Shown here: piece by piece, positions 16,926 to 26,515 of the stretch | Position numbering within the stretch: the first letter of the stretch is position 1 | Layout of the letters: each line of letters starts with the position of its first letter | Source: Alphaproteobacteria bacterium | GTDB lineage: Bacteria > Pseudomonadota > Alphaproteobacteria > CAAHEQ01 > UBA3637 | Direction of reading: 5' to 3' | NCBI GenBank assembly: GCA_017466695.1 | Contig: JAFTTR010000033.1 | Span: 1 to 64,000 of the forward strand | DNA: 64,000 nt | Position numbers and translations under genes: made by a program | The notes under the pieces: generated by a model | Told to the model about the DNA's origin: nothing | What the model saw: only the letters and a program-made list of their open reading frames with translations | Database searches by the model: none

Positions 16926-19742
16926 ATGCGATTATCATCACTGTTAAAAAAGGCTAAAATTGTAAATAAAGGGCAAATTGATTTTGAAGTGAAAGGTATT
17001 TCTTCAAATTCAAAAGATATAAAAGACGGATTTATTTTTGTTCCTTTAAAGGGAGAATGTTTAGATGGTCTTCAATTTTTAGATGAAGCCATTGAAAAGG
17101 GTGCAAAGGTTGTTTTATCGGATCGTAAAATAAAATCTTCGTTGCCTTGTATAGAAGTTTTAGATGCAAGAGAAAGTTTAGCTATCCTGGCAAATTTAAT
17201 TTATCCCAGTGAAAATATAACAAAATTAGCTGTTACAGGGACAAATGGAAAGACGTCTATCGCTTATTTTACGCAACAGTTATTAAATAAAGTTCAACAC
17301 AAAACAGCAAGTATTGGAACGTTAGGCGTATATGTTGATGGAAAGCTGGAGAAGGGTTCTATGACAACACCAGACAGCGTGACCCTTTCAAAAAAATTAA
17401 ATGAATTGGCTCAGCAAAACGTTAAAAGTGTTGTAATGGAAGCATCAAGCCATGGCTTGGATCAAAAAAGATTGGATGGCCTTTCTTTTAAAGCTGCTGG
17501 ATTTAGTAATTTAACACGTGATCATTTGGATTATCATGGAACAATGCAAAATTATTTTAAATCAAAACTTCGGCTTTTTGATTGTTTGTTAGAAGCAAAT
17601 GGTTTAGCTGTTTTAAATGCTGACGAAGACGTTTTTGATGATATTAGACGGATTTGCTTAAAAAAGAATATTTCTGTTTTTTCATATGGGTATTGTGGGT
17701 TTGATTTAAAAATTGAACAGTTAACAGCTTTGCCAGATGGACAGCTTCTTTTATTGCGCCATGGTAATGTTATCAGGGAAATTAAATTAAATGTTTTTGG
17801 AGCATTTCAAGTTTCAAATATTCTTTGTGCTGTGGGTTTGGCTTCTTCTCTTGGATATGATGTTGAGCGATTACTCACGTTTTTACCAGAATTGGTAGCT
17901 CCGAAAGGGCGTTTAGATTTAATTGCTCAGTATAAGGGGGCAAATATTTTTGTTGATTATGCGCATACACCTGATGCAGTTGAAAATGTTTTAACAAGTC
18001 TTAGACCTCATACAAAAGGAAATTTAATTGCTTTAATAGGCTGTGGTGGAAATAGAGATACAGGGAAGCGTCCTATGATGGGAAAAATCGCTGATGAGTT
18101 GGCTGATAAAGTTTATATAACAGATGATAATCCCCGTTTTGAAGAAGCAAATCTTATTCGCCAGAGTATAAAAGAGGCTTGTCCCAAAGGGATTGAAATT
18201 GCTGATAGGCGTGAGGCTATTTATCAGGCAGTTCATTTGTTAAACAAATCAGACACCTTGGTCTTGTGTGGTAAAGGACATGAAGCAGGGCAAATTGTTA
18301 AGGGAGTAACTTATCCTTTTGATGATACGGCTGAAGCAAAGCTTGCCATTGAGGTTGATAGAAAATTACCTATTTGGGATAAAAAATCTCTTAAAGAAGC
18401 TTTAGATGTTGATACAGTTGATACGTTGAAGATAAGTGGTATTTCAATCGACACAAGAACATTAGTGCCAGGGGATTTATTTATCGCATTTAAAGGTGAA
18501 AAAGTTGATGGGCATCAGTTCGTTCCTTTAGCTATTGAAAAAGGAGCTGCTGCGTGTTTGGTTTCTAAAGTTATTGAAGGCGTTCAGTTAGAAAGGCAAA
18601 TCGTTGTTAAAGATACGCTTGAAGCATTATATCAATTGGCCCAATATGCAAGAGAACGGAGTAAAGCATCTTTTATTGGTATTACAGGTAGTTCAGGAAA
18701 AACAACCACAAAGGAAATGTTAAAATCTTCTTTGGAACCCTATGGAATTGTTGGAGCAACGAAAGGAAACTGTAATAATGAATTAGGCGTTCCTATTACA
18801 TTGGCAAGTTTACCAGTTGATGCAAAGTATGCTATTATTGAAATGGGCATGAATCATCAAGGAGAGATTTCAAAATTAACACAACTTGTTAAACCTGATG
18901 TAAGCATTATTACAATGATAGGTACAGCGCATCAAGAGTTTTTCAAAACGCCACGGGATATTGCTCTTGCAAAAGCTGAAATATTTGAAGGTCAAAAAGC
19001 AGGTTCTGTTGCTATTTTGAATAAAAATTCTGTTTATTTTAATTTGCTAGAAGAAAAAGCAAAAGAAAGAAATTTAAAAGTGATTTCTTTTGGAGAAACA
19101 GATACGGCAGATATTTATCTTAAAAAATGTGAAATATCAGACTGTTGTCAAATTGATATGAATTATCAAAATCAAGATTATTCATATAAAATTAATTTTT
19201 TAGGTAAGCATTTTGCTATGAACTCGTTGGCTGTTTTAGCGGCTGTTGATTCTGTAAAAGTGCATGTTTTTGAAGTTTTAGATTATATTCAAAGAACAGA
19301 GCCAATTAAAGGTAGGGGATTGATGAAAAAGGTTTCATTGTCAATTGGGGATAGTATTACCCTTATCGATGATTGTTATAATGCAAACCCAAGCTCAATG
19401 CAAGCTTCCTTATCTGTGTTGGGCGCTCAAATGGGGGGACGCAGAATTGCTGTGTTGGGTCAAATGTTAGAATTGGGTGAAAATGCCCCTCAAATGCATG
19501 CAAATCTATTAAAATATATTATTGAAAATAAAGTTGATAAGGTTTATACGGTTGGTTCTTTGATGAAGTATTTATATGATGTTTTGCCATCAGCAATAAA
19601 AGGCAAGCATGTTGATTCAGTTGAAGAATTAATTGATATTTTACCTGCAAAATTAATTGGGAATGATGTCCTATTGGTAAAAGGGTCCAATTCTGTTGGA
19701 TTAAGCAAATTGGTTAATAAGTTATATGACGGTGTGATTTAA
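16926..19742 (+). CDS. murE-murF: Bifunctional MurE-MurF: UDP-MurNAc-tripeptide synthetase fused to tripeptide:D-Ala-D-Ala ligase
   Basis: Two consecutive cytoplasmic Mur ligases in one 938-residue chain. The MurE half (1-480) has the ATP loop TGTNGKT (104-110), the carbamylated-lysine region, and DNPR (401-404), the motif that selects meso-diaminopimelate. The MurF half (about 490-938) has its own N-terminal substrate domain, P-loop TGSSGKTT (587-594) and DDCYNANPSSM. No stop or start separates them; about 10 linker residues join the domains. Separate proteins are the rule; fusions are known, for example in Bordetella. Gap of three bases to ftsI; mraY starts 13 bases after it. Confidence 0.96.
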   Translation: MRLSSLLKKAKIVNKGQIDFEVKGISSNSKDIKDGFIFVPLKGECLDGLQFLDEAIEKGAKVVLSDRKIKSSLPCIEVLDARESLAILANLIYPSENITKLAVTGTNGKTSIAYFTQQLLNKVQHKTASIGTLGVYVDGKLEKGSMTTPDSVTLSKKLNELAQQNVKSVVMEASSHGLDQKRLDGLSFKAAGFSNLTRDHLDYHGTMQNYFKSKLRLFDCLLEANGLAVLNADEDVFDDIRRICLKKNISVFSYGYCGFDLKIEQLTALPDGQLLLLRHGNVIREIKLNVFGAFQVSNILCAVGLASSLGYDVERLLTFLPELVAPKGRLDLIAQYKGANIFVDYAHTPDAVENVLTSLRPHTKGNLIALIGCGGNRDTGKRPMMGKIADELADKVYITDDNPRFEEANLIRQSIKEACPKGIEIADRREAIYQAVHLLNKSDTLVLCGKGHEAGQIVKGVTYPFDDTAEAKLAIEVDRKLPIWDKKSLKEALDVDTVDTLKISGISIDTRTLVPGDLFIAFKGEKVDGHQFVPLAIEKGAAACLVSKVIEGVQLERQIVVKDTLEALYQLAQYARERSKASFIGITGSSGKTTTKEMLKSSLEPYGIVGATKGNCNNELGVPITLASLPVDAKYAIIEMGMNHQGEISKLTQLVKPDVSIITMIGTAHQEFFKTPRDIALAKAEIFEGQKAGSVAILNKNSVYFNLLEEKAKERNLKVISFGETDTADIYLKKCEISDCCQIDMNYQNQDYSYKINFLGKHFAMNSLAVLAAVDSVKVHVFEVLDYIQRTEPIKGRGLMKKVSLSIGDSITLIDDCYNANPSSMQASLSVLGAQMGGRRIAVLGQMLELGENAPQMHANLLKYIIENKVDKVYTVGSLMKYLYDVLPSAIKGKHVDSVEELIDILPAKLIGNDVLLVKGSNSVGLSKLVNKLYDGVI

Positions 19743-19754
19743 TGGGAGTGAAAA

Positions 19755-20837
19755 ATGTTGTATCTGTTATCGTTTTTATCAAGTGAATTAAGTATATTAA
19801 ATATTTTTAAATATATCACATTTAGAGCAGGGGGCGCTCTGGCAACGTCATTTTTAATTATGTTGATATTTGGACCTTCATTTATTAGATGGTTAAAACA
19901 AAAACAAGGAGAGGGGCAACCTATTCGAACAGATGGACCTGAGAGCCATTTTAAAAAGAGGGGGACTCCTTGTATGGGAGGATTACTCATTATTATTGCA
20001 ATCCTTGTTTCAACACTTTTGTGGGCTCAATTGATTAATCCATATGTTTGGGTTCTTGTCTTTGTTTTGGTCGGTTTTGGAATTGCAGGATTTTTTGATG
20101 ATTATAAAAAATTAACAAAAAATAATTCTAAAGGTATTTCAGCTAAGCATAAATTAATGCTGCAATTTTTTATTAGTGTGGTTGCTTGTTTGTGTATGAT
20201 TTGTCTTGAAGAGGGACCAATGGGAACGACATTAACAATCCCATTTTTTAAAGATGTTTCTATTGATTTAATGTATTTTTATATCCCATTTGCTTTGGTT
20301 GTCATGGTGGGTAGTTCAAATGCTGTTAATTTAACAGATGGACTTGATGGGTTGGTTTCATTACCTGTTATTATGTGTTGTTTTGTATTTATGGTTATTG
20401 CTTATTTGGTAGGTCGTGTAGATTACAGTACCTACTTGCATATCCATTATGTGGCTGGTGCTGGTGAAATGGCTGTATTTTGTGGCGCTGTTATTGGGGC
20501 AACACTTGGATTTTTATGGTTCAATGCGCATCCAGCTCAAGTCTTTATGGGAGATACGGGGTCTTTAGCTTTGGGTGGCGTCTTAGGGGCACTCAGTGTT
20601 GCAACAAAACAAGAGTTATTGCTTGCGATTGCAGGAGGTATTTTTGTTGCTGAGGCTCTTTCAGATATTATTCAAGTTGGATCTTATAAATTAAGAAAAA
20701 AACGAGTGTTTCTCATGGCGCCTTTACATCACCATTTTGAAAAAAAAGGGTGGTCAGAAACAACGGTTGTTGTCAGGTTTTGGATTGTTGCCGTTTTGCT
20801 TGCTATTGTTGCACTGTCAACATTAAAAATTAGATAG
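19755..20837 (+). CDS. mraY: Phospho-N-acetylmuramoyl-pentapeptide transferase MraY
   Basis: Integral membrane enzyme that moves phospho-MurNAc-pentapeptide to undecaprenyl phosphate, giving lipid I. About ten helices; the conserved FFDDYKKL, NAVNLTDGLDGL and APLHHHFE segments carrying catalytic Asp and His residues are all present. The length of 360 matches the family. GGAG lies five bases before the ATG. The next gene is ftsW, not murD as in most Proteobacteria. Confidence 0.97.
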   Translation: MLYLLSFLSSELSILNIFKYITFRAGGALATSFLIMLIFGPSFIRWLKQKQGEGQPIRTDGPESHFKKRGTPCMGGLLIIIAILVSTLLWAQLINPYVWVLVFVLVGFGIAGFFDDYKKLTKNNSKGISAKHKLMLQFFISVVACLCMICLEEGPMGTTLTIPFFKDVSIDLMYFYIPFALVVMVGSSNAVNLTDGLDGLVSLPVIMCCFVFMVIAYLVGRVDYSTYLHIHYVAGAGEMAVFCGAVIGATLGFLWFNAHPAQVFMGDTGSLALGGVLGALSVATKQELLLAIAGGIFVAEALSDIIQVGSYKLRKKRVFLMAPLHHHFEKKGWSETTVVVRFWIVAVLLAIVALSTLKIR

Positions 20838-20846
20838 GAGTTAGAA

Positions 20847-21974
20847 ATGGTGAAAATATTAGAAAGGATGAGAAGTTTTATCAGTGAACGTTTTCGTGAT
20901 ATTAACAGACAACTTCTCTATGCTGCAGCCGTTTTAATTTTATATGGTATTTTTTTAATATTTGCTGCAAGTCCTGGGGTTGCTTATCGAACGAATAGAG
21001 AAACATTTTATTTTATTAATAGACAGTTGATTTTTTTAGTTCCTTCTATTTTTGTTTTATTTACAACTGCATTTTTGTCCTTTCAACAAATAAGAAGACT
21101 TTCTTTTTGTGTTCTTGTTGGATCTTTATTGTGTATGGTTTATGTTGTCTTGTTTGGTACTGAGATTCAAGGCGCAAAACGGTGGTTAAATTTTTTTGGT
21201 GTTGGTCTACAACCATCTGAATTTGTAAAACCGGCATTTGCTGTTGTAAGTGCCTGGCTTTTAGCTTCTGGACGGTTGATTAAACAATTCCCAGGATACT
21301 TGTTGTCAATGACTTTATATGCAGTTGTAGCTGGGCTTTTACTTTGTCAGCCAGATATTGGGATGTTGTTCACCGTAACTTGTATGTTTGGTGTTCAATT
21401 TTTCTTGTCTGGAATACCTATGCTTTTTGTACTTGTTTTGATTGGTGGTGGTATTTCACTGGCAATTTTTGCCTATTTTACATTTGATCATGTACACACA
21501 CGTGTTAATCGCTTTTTAAATCCAACAGAAGGACAAGAAGCTTATCAGGTAGAAAAATCAATGGAAACACTTCAAAATGCTGGGTGGTTTGGTAAAGGAC
21601 CAGGAGAAGGTATTGTAAAATATGAATTGCCTGATGCGCATACAGATTTTATTTTAGCAGTTTCAGCTGAAGAATTTGGTTTTATTTTGACGGCTTTGTT
21701 GGTTTGTGTTTTTGCATTTATTGTATTAAAAGGATTTCGTTTATTAAGGCAAACAAATAATCATTTTTCGCAAATTGCTGTCGCTGGTCTGTTGACACAA
21801 ATTGCAATTCAAGCTATTGTAAACATGGGTTCAACATTAAATATGCTTCCAACCAAGGGGATGACTTTGCCATTTATTTCTTATGGTGGATCCTCTTTGG
21901 TTTCTATTGGGTTTGCGTTTGGTATTATTTTAGGGTTGACAAGATGTCATACGCTTTCACGAGGATTAGAGTAG
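20847..21974 (+). CDS. ftsW: Peptidoglycan glycosyltransferase FtsW
   Basis: SEDS-family polymerase that builds septal glycan strands from lipid II in partnership with FtsI. About ten transmembrane helices; the KRWLNF and LQPSEFVKPAF motifs, the GPGEG loop with an acidic DAHTDFILAV segment, and the LPFISYGGSS C-terminal box are present. The 375-residue length is normal. The cytoplasmic N terminus is about 20 residues. It follows mraY by nine bases and precedes murG by 19. Confidence 0.97.
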   Translation: MVKILERMRSFISERFRDINRQLLYAAAVLILYGIFLIFAASPGVAYRTNRETFYFINRQLIFLVPSIFVLFTTAFLSFQQIRRLSFCVLVGSLLCMVYVVLFGTEIQGAKRWLNFFGVGLQPSEFVKPAFAVVSAWLLASGRLIKQFPGYLLSMTLYAVVAGLLLCQPDIGMLFTVTCMFGVQFFLSGIPMLFVLVLIGGGISLAIFAYFTFDHVHTRVNRFLNPTEGQEAYQVEKSMETLQNAGWFGKGPGEGIVKYELPDAHTDFILAVSAEEFGFILTALLVCVFAFIVLKGFRLLRQTNNHFSQIAVAGLLTQIAIQAIVNMGSTLNMLPTKGMTLPFISYGGSSLVSIGFAFGIILGLTRCHTLSRGLE

Positions 21975-21993
21975 ATTTTGAAAGGGATAACAA

Positions 21994-23136
21994 ATGGGTC
22001 ATAAAAAGTTTAGAAATAAAAATAAAAAATCACAAGGGCGACAACACCAAAATACACCATTGGTTGTTGTTACAACTGGTGGTAGTGGTGGGCACATTTT
22101 CCCTGCAGAAGCAATTTGCTCAGCCTTGATTCAAAAGGGATATCGTGTTGCTTTTATAACGGATAAACGGGGGAAGGCTTTTACCTCGTTGCCTGGGGTA
22201 CAAACGTATAAGCTTGTGTCTGAAGCTGTTGCAAGAAGGACAATTTTTCATAAGGCTATTGCGCTTGCTAAATTATTTTTTGGTGCAGCACAAGCATTAA
22301 TTTTGTTACAAAAACTAAAACCAGCTGCCGTAATTGGCGTGGGAGGATATGCCTCTTTCCCAGCTGTTTTAGCAGCACATTTATGGAGTATCCCTGTTAT
22401 TTTGCATGAACAAAATGCTGTTTTAGGTCGAGCAAATAGAATATTAGCAAAAGGTTCTCGGTTGATAGCCACATCTTTTAGCCCAACAAAACGAGTGCCA
22501 TCTAATTTGGAACAATTTAGAGTGGGAATGCCTGCAAGAGATAAAATTTTGAAAAAGGAAAATTCTCCTTATCCACCTCATGAAGATACATTTCATTTAC
22601 TTGTTTTTGGTGGTAGTCAAGGGGCTTCCTTCTTTAGCCGAGTGTTCCCTGAAGTTTTGTTGCAGTTGCCAGATGAACTTAAAAAGAAACTCGTGTTAAC
22701 GCAACAAGCAAGGCCAGAAGATTTGGAATACGTTCGAGCCATTTATAAAGGCCAACCCTTTGTGAAAGTAACAGTTGAGTCTTTTTTTGATAATATGCCT
22801 GAACTTCTGGCTGATTCAAATCTTGTTGTTTCAAGAGGGGGTGCTTCAACAATCACAGAGTTAGAAGTGGTTGCTCGCCCAGCAATTATAGTCCCTTTAC
22901 CAACAGCTGCAGATGATCACCAAACAGAGAATGCAGCTCAATTTTGTGATAGTGGGGCAGGGTGGCTTATTCCAGAAAAAAGTTTTAATTCTTCAAGGGT
23001 CGCTGAGCGTTTAGCTGAATTAATGAGCAATCCAAAAGAACTTGTTATTGCTTCCGAACAAGCTTATAATAGAGCTATGCCAAAAGCAGCAGAAATGGTT
23101 GTTGATAAAGTATCAAAAATTATTCAAGAGAAATAA
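21994..23136 (+). CDS. murG: UDP-GlcNAc:lipid I N-acetylglucosaminyltransferase MurG
   Basis: Peripheral inner-membrane GT-B enzyme converting lipid I to lipid II. The GGSGGHIFPAEA loop (about 29-40), GVGGYASFPAVLAA, HEQNAVLGRANR, GGSQGA and the SRGGASTITE donor site are all seen. At 380 residues it has a basic N-terminal extension of about 20 residues rich in Lys and Gln compared with E. coli MurG. Membership of the dcw operon is clear from spacing. Confidence 0.97.
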   Translation: MGHKKFRNKNKKSQGRQHQNTPLVVVTTGGSGGHIFPAEAICSALIQKGYRVAFITDKRGKAFTSLPGVQTYKLVSEAVARRTIFHKAIALAKLFFGAAQALILLQKLKPAAVIGVGGYASFPAVLAAHLWSIPVILHEQNAVLGRANRILAKGSRLIATSFSPTKRVPSNLEQFRVGMPARDKILKKENSPYPPHEDTFHLLVFGGSQGASFFSRVFPEVLLQLPDELKKKLVLTQQARPEDLEYVRAIYKGQPFVKVTVESFFDNMPELLADSNLVVSRGGASTITELEVVARPAIIVPLPTAADDHQTENAAQFCDSGAGWLIPEKSFNSSRVAERLAELMSNPKELVIASEQAYNRAMPKAAEMVVDKVSKIIQEK

Positions 23137-23152
23137 AAAAGGGAAATTTAAA

Positions 23153-24547
23153 ATGAAGTTGTCTTGTCCATTAAAGAAAATTCACTTTATAGGTATTGGT
23201 GGGATTGGTATGAGCGCAATCGCTGAAATGCTAGATGATTTAGGTTTAGTAGTTCAAGGGTCTGATGCTAAAGAAAGTGCCAATACATTGCGAGTTAGAA
23301 AAAGTGGCATACCAGTTTTTATTGGACACAAAAAAGAAAATTTAAAAGGTGTGGATGCCGTTGTGATTTCAAGCGCCATTAAATCTGATAATCCTGAGTT
23401 GGAAGAAGCAAGAAAGTTAGGTATTCCAATTGGACACAGGTCTGAAATGTTGGCTGAGATTTTAAATTACAAACGCAGTATTTGTATTTCTGGAACACAT
23501 GGAAAAACAACGACCTCTTCTTTATTGGCCAGCATTTTGTTGCAAGCAAAACTAAATCCAAGTTTTGTCATTGGTGGTATTTTAAATTCTCAGTCATCTA
23601 ATGCAAGATTAGGAAAAGGTGATTATGTTGTGGTTGAGGCTGATGAATCAGATGGCTCTTTTTTAAAATTACCAACGACAATTAGTGTCGTGACGAATAT
23701 TGATCCAGAACATATGGATCATTATAAGTCATTTGAAAATATGAAAAAAGCCTATTCTTTGTTTATTAAGAATACAGCTTTTTATGGTTTTTCAGTTGTT
23801 TGTACAGATCATCCAGTGGTTAAAGAAGTGATTAAAGATATTGAAACACGCCGGATTGTTTCATATGGATTGAACAAGGCCGCTGATGTTCATGCTGATA
23901 ATATTCGCACGATTAAAAATGGTATTGTTTTTGATGTTTTTGTGCGTCATGATTCAAAATTTAAAAAAATAAAAGATGTAAAACTCGCTATGTTTGGGAA
24001 ACATAATGTTTCAAATGCGTTGGCTGCAATAGCTGTTTCTTTAAGATTAGGGATTAAAGAAAGTGTTATTAAAAAGGCTTTAGCTCGTTTTGAAGGGATA
24101 CAAAGAAGATTAACATTGAGAGGGGTACTATCAAAGGTAAATGTATATGATGATTATGCGCACCATCCAATTGAAATTGAAGCAACATTAAAAGCCGTTA
24201 GGGATTCTATTAAAGGGAAAATTGTTGCTGTTTTTCAACCACACAGATATTCTCGTTTCAGAGATTTGTGGGATGAATTTTTAACTTGTTTTTCTTCAGC
24301 TGATGAAGTTTATGTGTTGGATGTTTATGGCGCAGGGGAACATTTAATTGCTGGAACAACGGCCCCTTCTTTTGTTGAAGCTATGAAAGCAAAAGGAAAG
24401 AAAGTTCGCTATTTGCCTTCAATTGATGGATTGAAAGAAGTGGCTTTTACATTAGATAATGAAGATGCGATTGTTTGTTTGGGCGCTGGGTCCATTTCAT
24501 CAGAAATTATTCAATTATTAAAAAAAGAGAAGGGACTTAAAAAATAA
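23153..24547 (+). CDS. murC: UDP-N-acetylmuramate--L-alanine ligase
   Basis: Cytoplasmic Mur ligase adding L-Ala to UDP-MurNAc. FIGIGGIGMSAIAEM (about 11-25) is the UDP-binding loop; SGTHGKTTTSS is the ATP loop, and DDYAHHPIEIEATL and FQPHRYSRFRDLW follow. The length is 464. The start is ATG 23153 after GGGAAA; the reading frame is open further upstream but that part overlaps murG. It shares one base with murB (TAATG). Confidence 0.97.
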   Translation: MKLSCPLKKIHFIGIGGIGMSAIAEMLDDLGLVVQGSDAKESANTLRVRKSGIPVFIGHKKENLKGVDAVVISSAIKSDNPELEEARKLGIPIGHRSEMLAEILNYKRSICISGTHGKTTTSSLLASILLQAKLNPSFVIGGILNSQSSNARLGKGDYVVVEADESDGSFLKLPTTISVVTNIDPEHMDHYKSFENMKKAYSLFIKNTAFYGFSVVCTDHPVVKEVIKDIETRRIVSYGLNKAADVHADNIRTIKNGIVFDVFVRHDSKFKKIKDVKLAMFGKHNVSNALAAIAVSLRLGIKESVIKKALARFEGIQRRLTLRGVLSKVNVYDDYAHHPIEIEATLKAVRDSIKGKIVAVFQPHRYSRFRDLWDEFLTCFSSADEVYVLDVYGAGEHLIAGTTAPSFVEAMKAKGKKVRYLPSIDGLKEVAFTLDNEDAIVCLGAGSISSEIIQLLKKEKGLKK

Positions 24548-25503
24548 TGACTAAAGGTTTTTTTAATCGTTTCTTTGGCAAGATGAAAAAAGATTTTCCT
24601 CAGTTAGAAAAGTCATGGCCTAAAGTAAGGGGGAAACTTCTATTTAATGAGCCATTGTCTAAAAAAAATTGGTTTGGTGTGGGAGGACCTGCTCAGGTTT
24701 ATTTTGAACCAGCTGATGTTGAGGATTTGAAATATTTTATCTCACAAGTTAAAGGTATTCCCTTAACCATTTTAGGAGCAGGGAGCAATGTTCTTATTCG
24801 AGATGGGGGCATTCCAGGTATTACAATTCGATTAGGAAAAGCATTTTCTTCGGTTGAAGTTGATGAGGATAAGTTGATTTGCAAAGCTGGAGCTCTTGTT
24901 ATGGAAGTTTCACGCATTGCTGAAAAAAACTTGATTAGTGGTTTTGAGTTTTTATGTGGTATTCCAGGAAGTATTGGAGGAGGTGTTCGAATGAATGCTG
25001 GTGCTTATGGTTCTTCGTTACATGAACGATTGGAAAAACTGACGGTTTTGACAAAAGAAGGCCAGGTTCAAACACTTGAAAAAGAAGAACTTGTTGATGC
25101 CTTTTCTTATAGGAAATGCTATCTACCAAATGAGTGGATATTTTTGGAAGCTGTTTTAAAAGGAAAAAAGGAAACAGATGCTTTGCTTATTAAACAAAAA
25201 ATGTTAGCTAATAAGCAAAAAAGAGAAGCTGGACAACCTATTGGTGTTCGTACTGCTGGTTCAACTTTTAAAAATCCAGATGGGATACCTGCTTGGCAGC
25301 TGATTGAAAAGGCAGGGATGAAAAATGCAAAAGTTGGAGGGGCTTGTGTGAGTTCTAAGCATGCTAATTTTTTGATTAATACAGGGAAAGCAACAGCAAA
25401 AGATATAGAAGATTTAGGTGAAAAAATTAGAAAAACTGTGTTAGAAAAAGAAGGTGTTGCATTGGAATGGGAAGTGAGGAAACTGGGGGTTGATAATGAC
25501 TAA
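24547..25503 (+). CDS. murB: UDP-N-acetylenolpyruvoylglucosamine reductase
   Basis: FAD-dependent reductase that completes UDP-MurNAc synthesis. The FAD-binding LGAGSNVLIRDGGIPG motif (about 77-92), the GIPGSIGGGVRMNAGAYG stretch, the YRKCYLP region, and the Ser proton donor in RTAGSTFKNP are all present. The length of 318 is usual for type I/II MurB. Translation is probably coupled to murC through the TAATG overlap, and to ddl by an eight-base overlap. Confidence 0.97.
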   Translation: MTKGFFNRFFGKMKKDFPQLEKSWPKVRGKLLFNEPLSKKNWFGVGGPAQVYFEPADVEDLKYFISQVKGIPLTILGAGSNVLIRDGGIPGITIRLGKAFSSVEVDEDKLICKAGALVMEVSRIAEKNLISGFEFLCGIPGSIGGGVRMNAGAYGSSLHERLEKLTVLTKEGQVQTLEKEELVDAFSYRKCYLPNEWIFLEAVLKGKKETDALLIKQKMLANKQKREAGQPIGVRTAGSTFKNPDGIPAWQLIEKAGMKNAKVGGACVSSKHANFLINTGKATAKDIEDLGEKIRKTVLEKEGVALEWEVRKLGVDND

Positions 25504-26515
25504 TCCTTCAAAAAAAGAAACGCTCTTAACAAAAGAAGATTTAGAAAGACAAGGAAAAGAGTTTTCGAAAAGTTTATTTGAGAGAGCCTCACATGAAGAG
25601 GTGGTAAAAGAAAAGGTGCTTCTTTTAGTTGGAGGGATTTCTTCTGAACGGGAAATTTCTCTTGAAAGTGGTAGGTGTGTTAAAAAAGCTTTAGAAAATT
25701 TGAAATATAATGTTGTCTGTTTTGACCTTAAAGAAGGACTTGAAAAGTTAATCTTAGTCATTAAAAATGAAAAACCAGATTGTGTATTTAATGCGCTTCA
25801 TGGCGGATGGGGTGAGAATGGATGTGTTCAGGCATTTTTAAATATGATGCAAATTCCTTATACACATTCTGGTGTGTTGGCTTCGTCTTTAGCTATGAAT
25901 AAAGATGAAACAAAAAGAATTGCAAAGTCTCATAATCTAGATGTACCAAAAGGTATTTTGGTTTCTCAATCTTTTTTTAAAGATAAAGAAACGGTTGATT
26001 TTTCTTGTGTGATAAAACCTAATCAAGAAGGTTCATCAGTTGGCGTGTATATTTTGAATAAGGGAGATGCTATTCCAGCATTTTTAAAAAGTGAGAATGC
26101 CCCAAAATCATTTTTGATTGAAGAATATATAGCAGGAAGAGAGTTCTCTGTCGCTGTTACAGACGAAGGGGCATTAGGTCTTATTGAAATTGTTCCATTA
26201 GATGGTTTTTATGACTACGAGCATAAATATTCAAAGGGGTTAACCGAACATGTTGTCCCTACCGATCTTTCAACTGCATTGAAGAATAAATTAATGCAAG
26301 AAGCCTATATAATGCATCAGGCTTTGGGCTGTAAAGGTGTTTCACGTAGTGACTTTAGGTATGACCCAGCTGAAGATAGACTTGTGTTTTTGGAGTTAAA
26401 TGCAAATCCAGGAATGACAAATTTATCATTAGTGCCAGAAATGGCTTTACAAAAAGGGATTTCTTATAATAGTTTAGTTAATAAGCTTATTGAAAAGGCG
26501 GATTTTGAAAAATGA
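25496..26515 (+). CDS. ddl: D-alanine--D-alanine ligase
   Basis: ATP-grasp ligase forming the D-Ala-D-Ala dipeptide that the MurF half of the fusion consumes. Seen: VGGISSEREISLESG, NALHGGWGENG, the ATP-grasp KPNQEGSSVGV loop, and LELNANPGMTNLSLVP. At 339 residues it carries an N-terminal extension of about 30 residues before the usual start. ATG 25496 is chosen over a TTG two codons upstream. It overlaps murB by eight bases and ftsQ by four. Confidence 0.96.
   Translation: MTNPSKKETLLTKEDLERQGKEFSKSLFERASHEEVVKEKVLLLVGGISSEREISLESGRCVKKALENLKYNVVCFDLKEGLEKLILVIKNEKPDCVFNALHGGWGENGCVQAFLNMMQIPYTHSGVLASSLAMNKDETKRIAKSHNLDVPKGILVSQSFFKDKETVDFSCVIKPNQEGSSVGVYILNKGDAIPAFLKSENAPKSFLIEEYIAGREFSVAVTDEGALGLIEIVPLDGFYDYEHKYSKGLTEHVVPTDLSTALKNKLMQEAYIMHQALGCKGVSRSDFRYDPAEDRLVFLELNANPGMTNLSLVPEMALQKGISYNSLVNKLIEKADFEK

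Noticed and set aside
23042-23152. Longer murC start inside murG
   Set aside because: The added 37 residues are basic filler overlapping murG; MurC homologues begin near the GIGGIGM loop.
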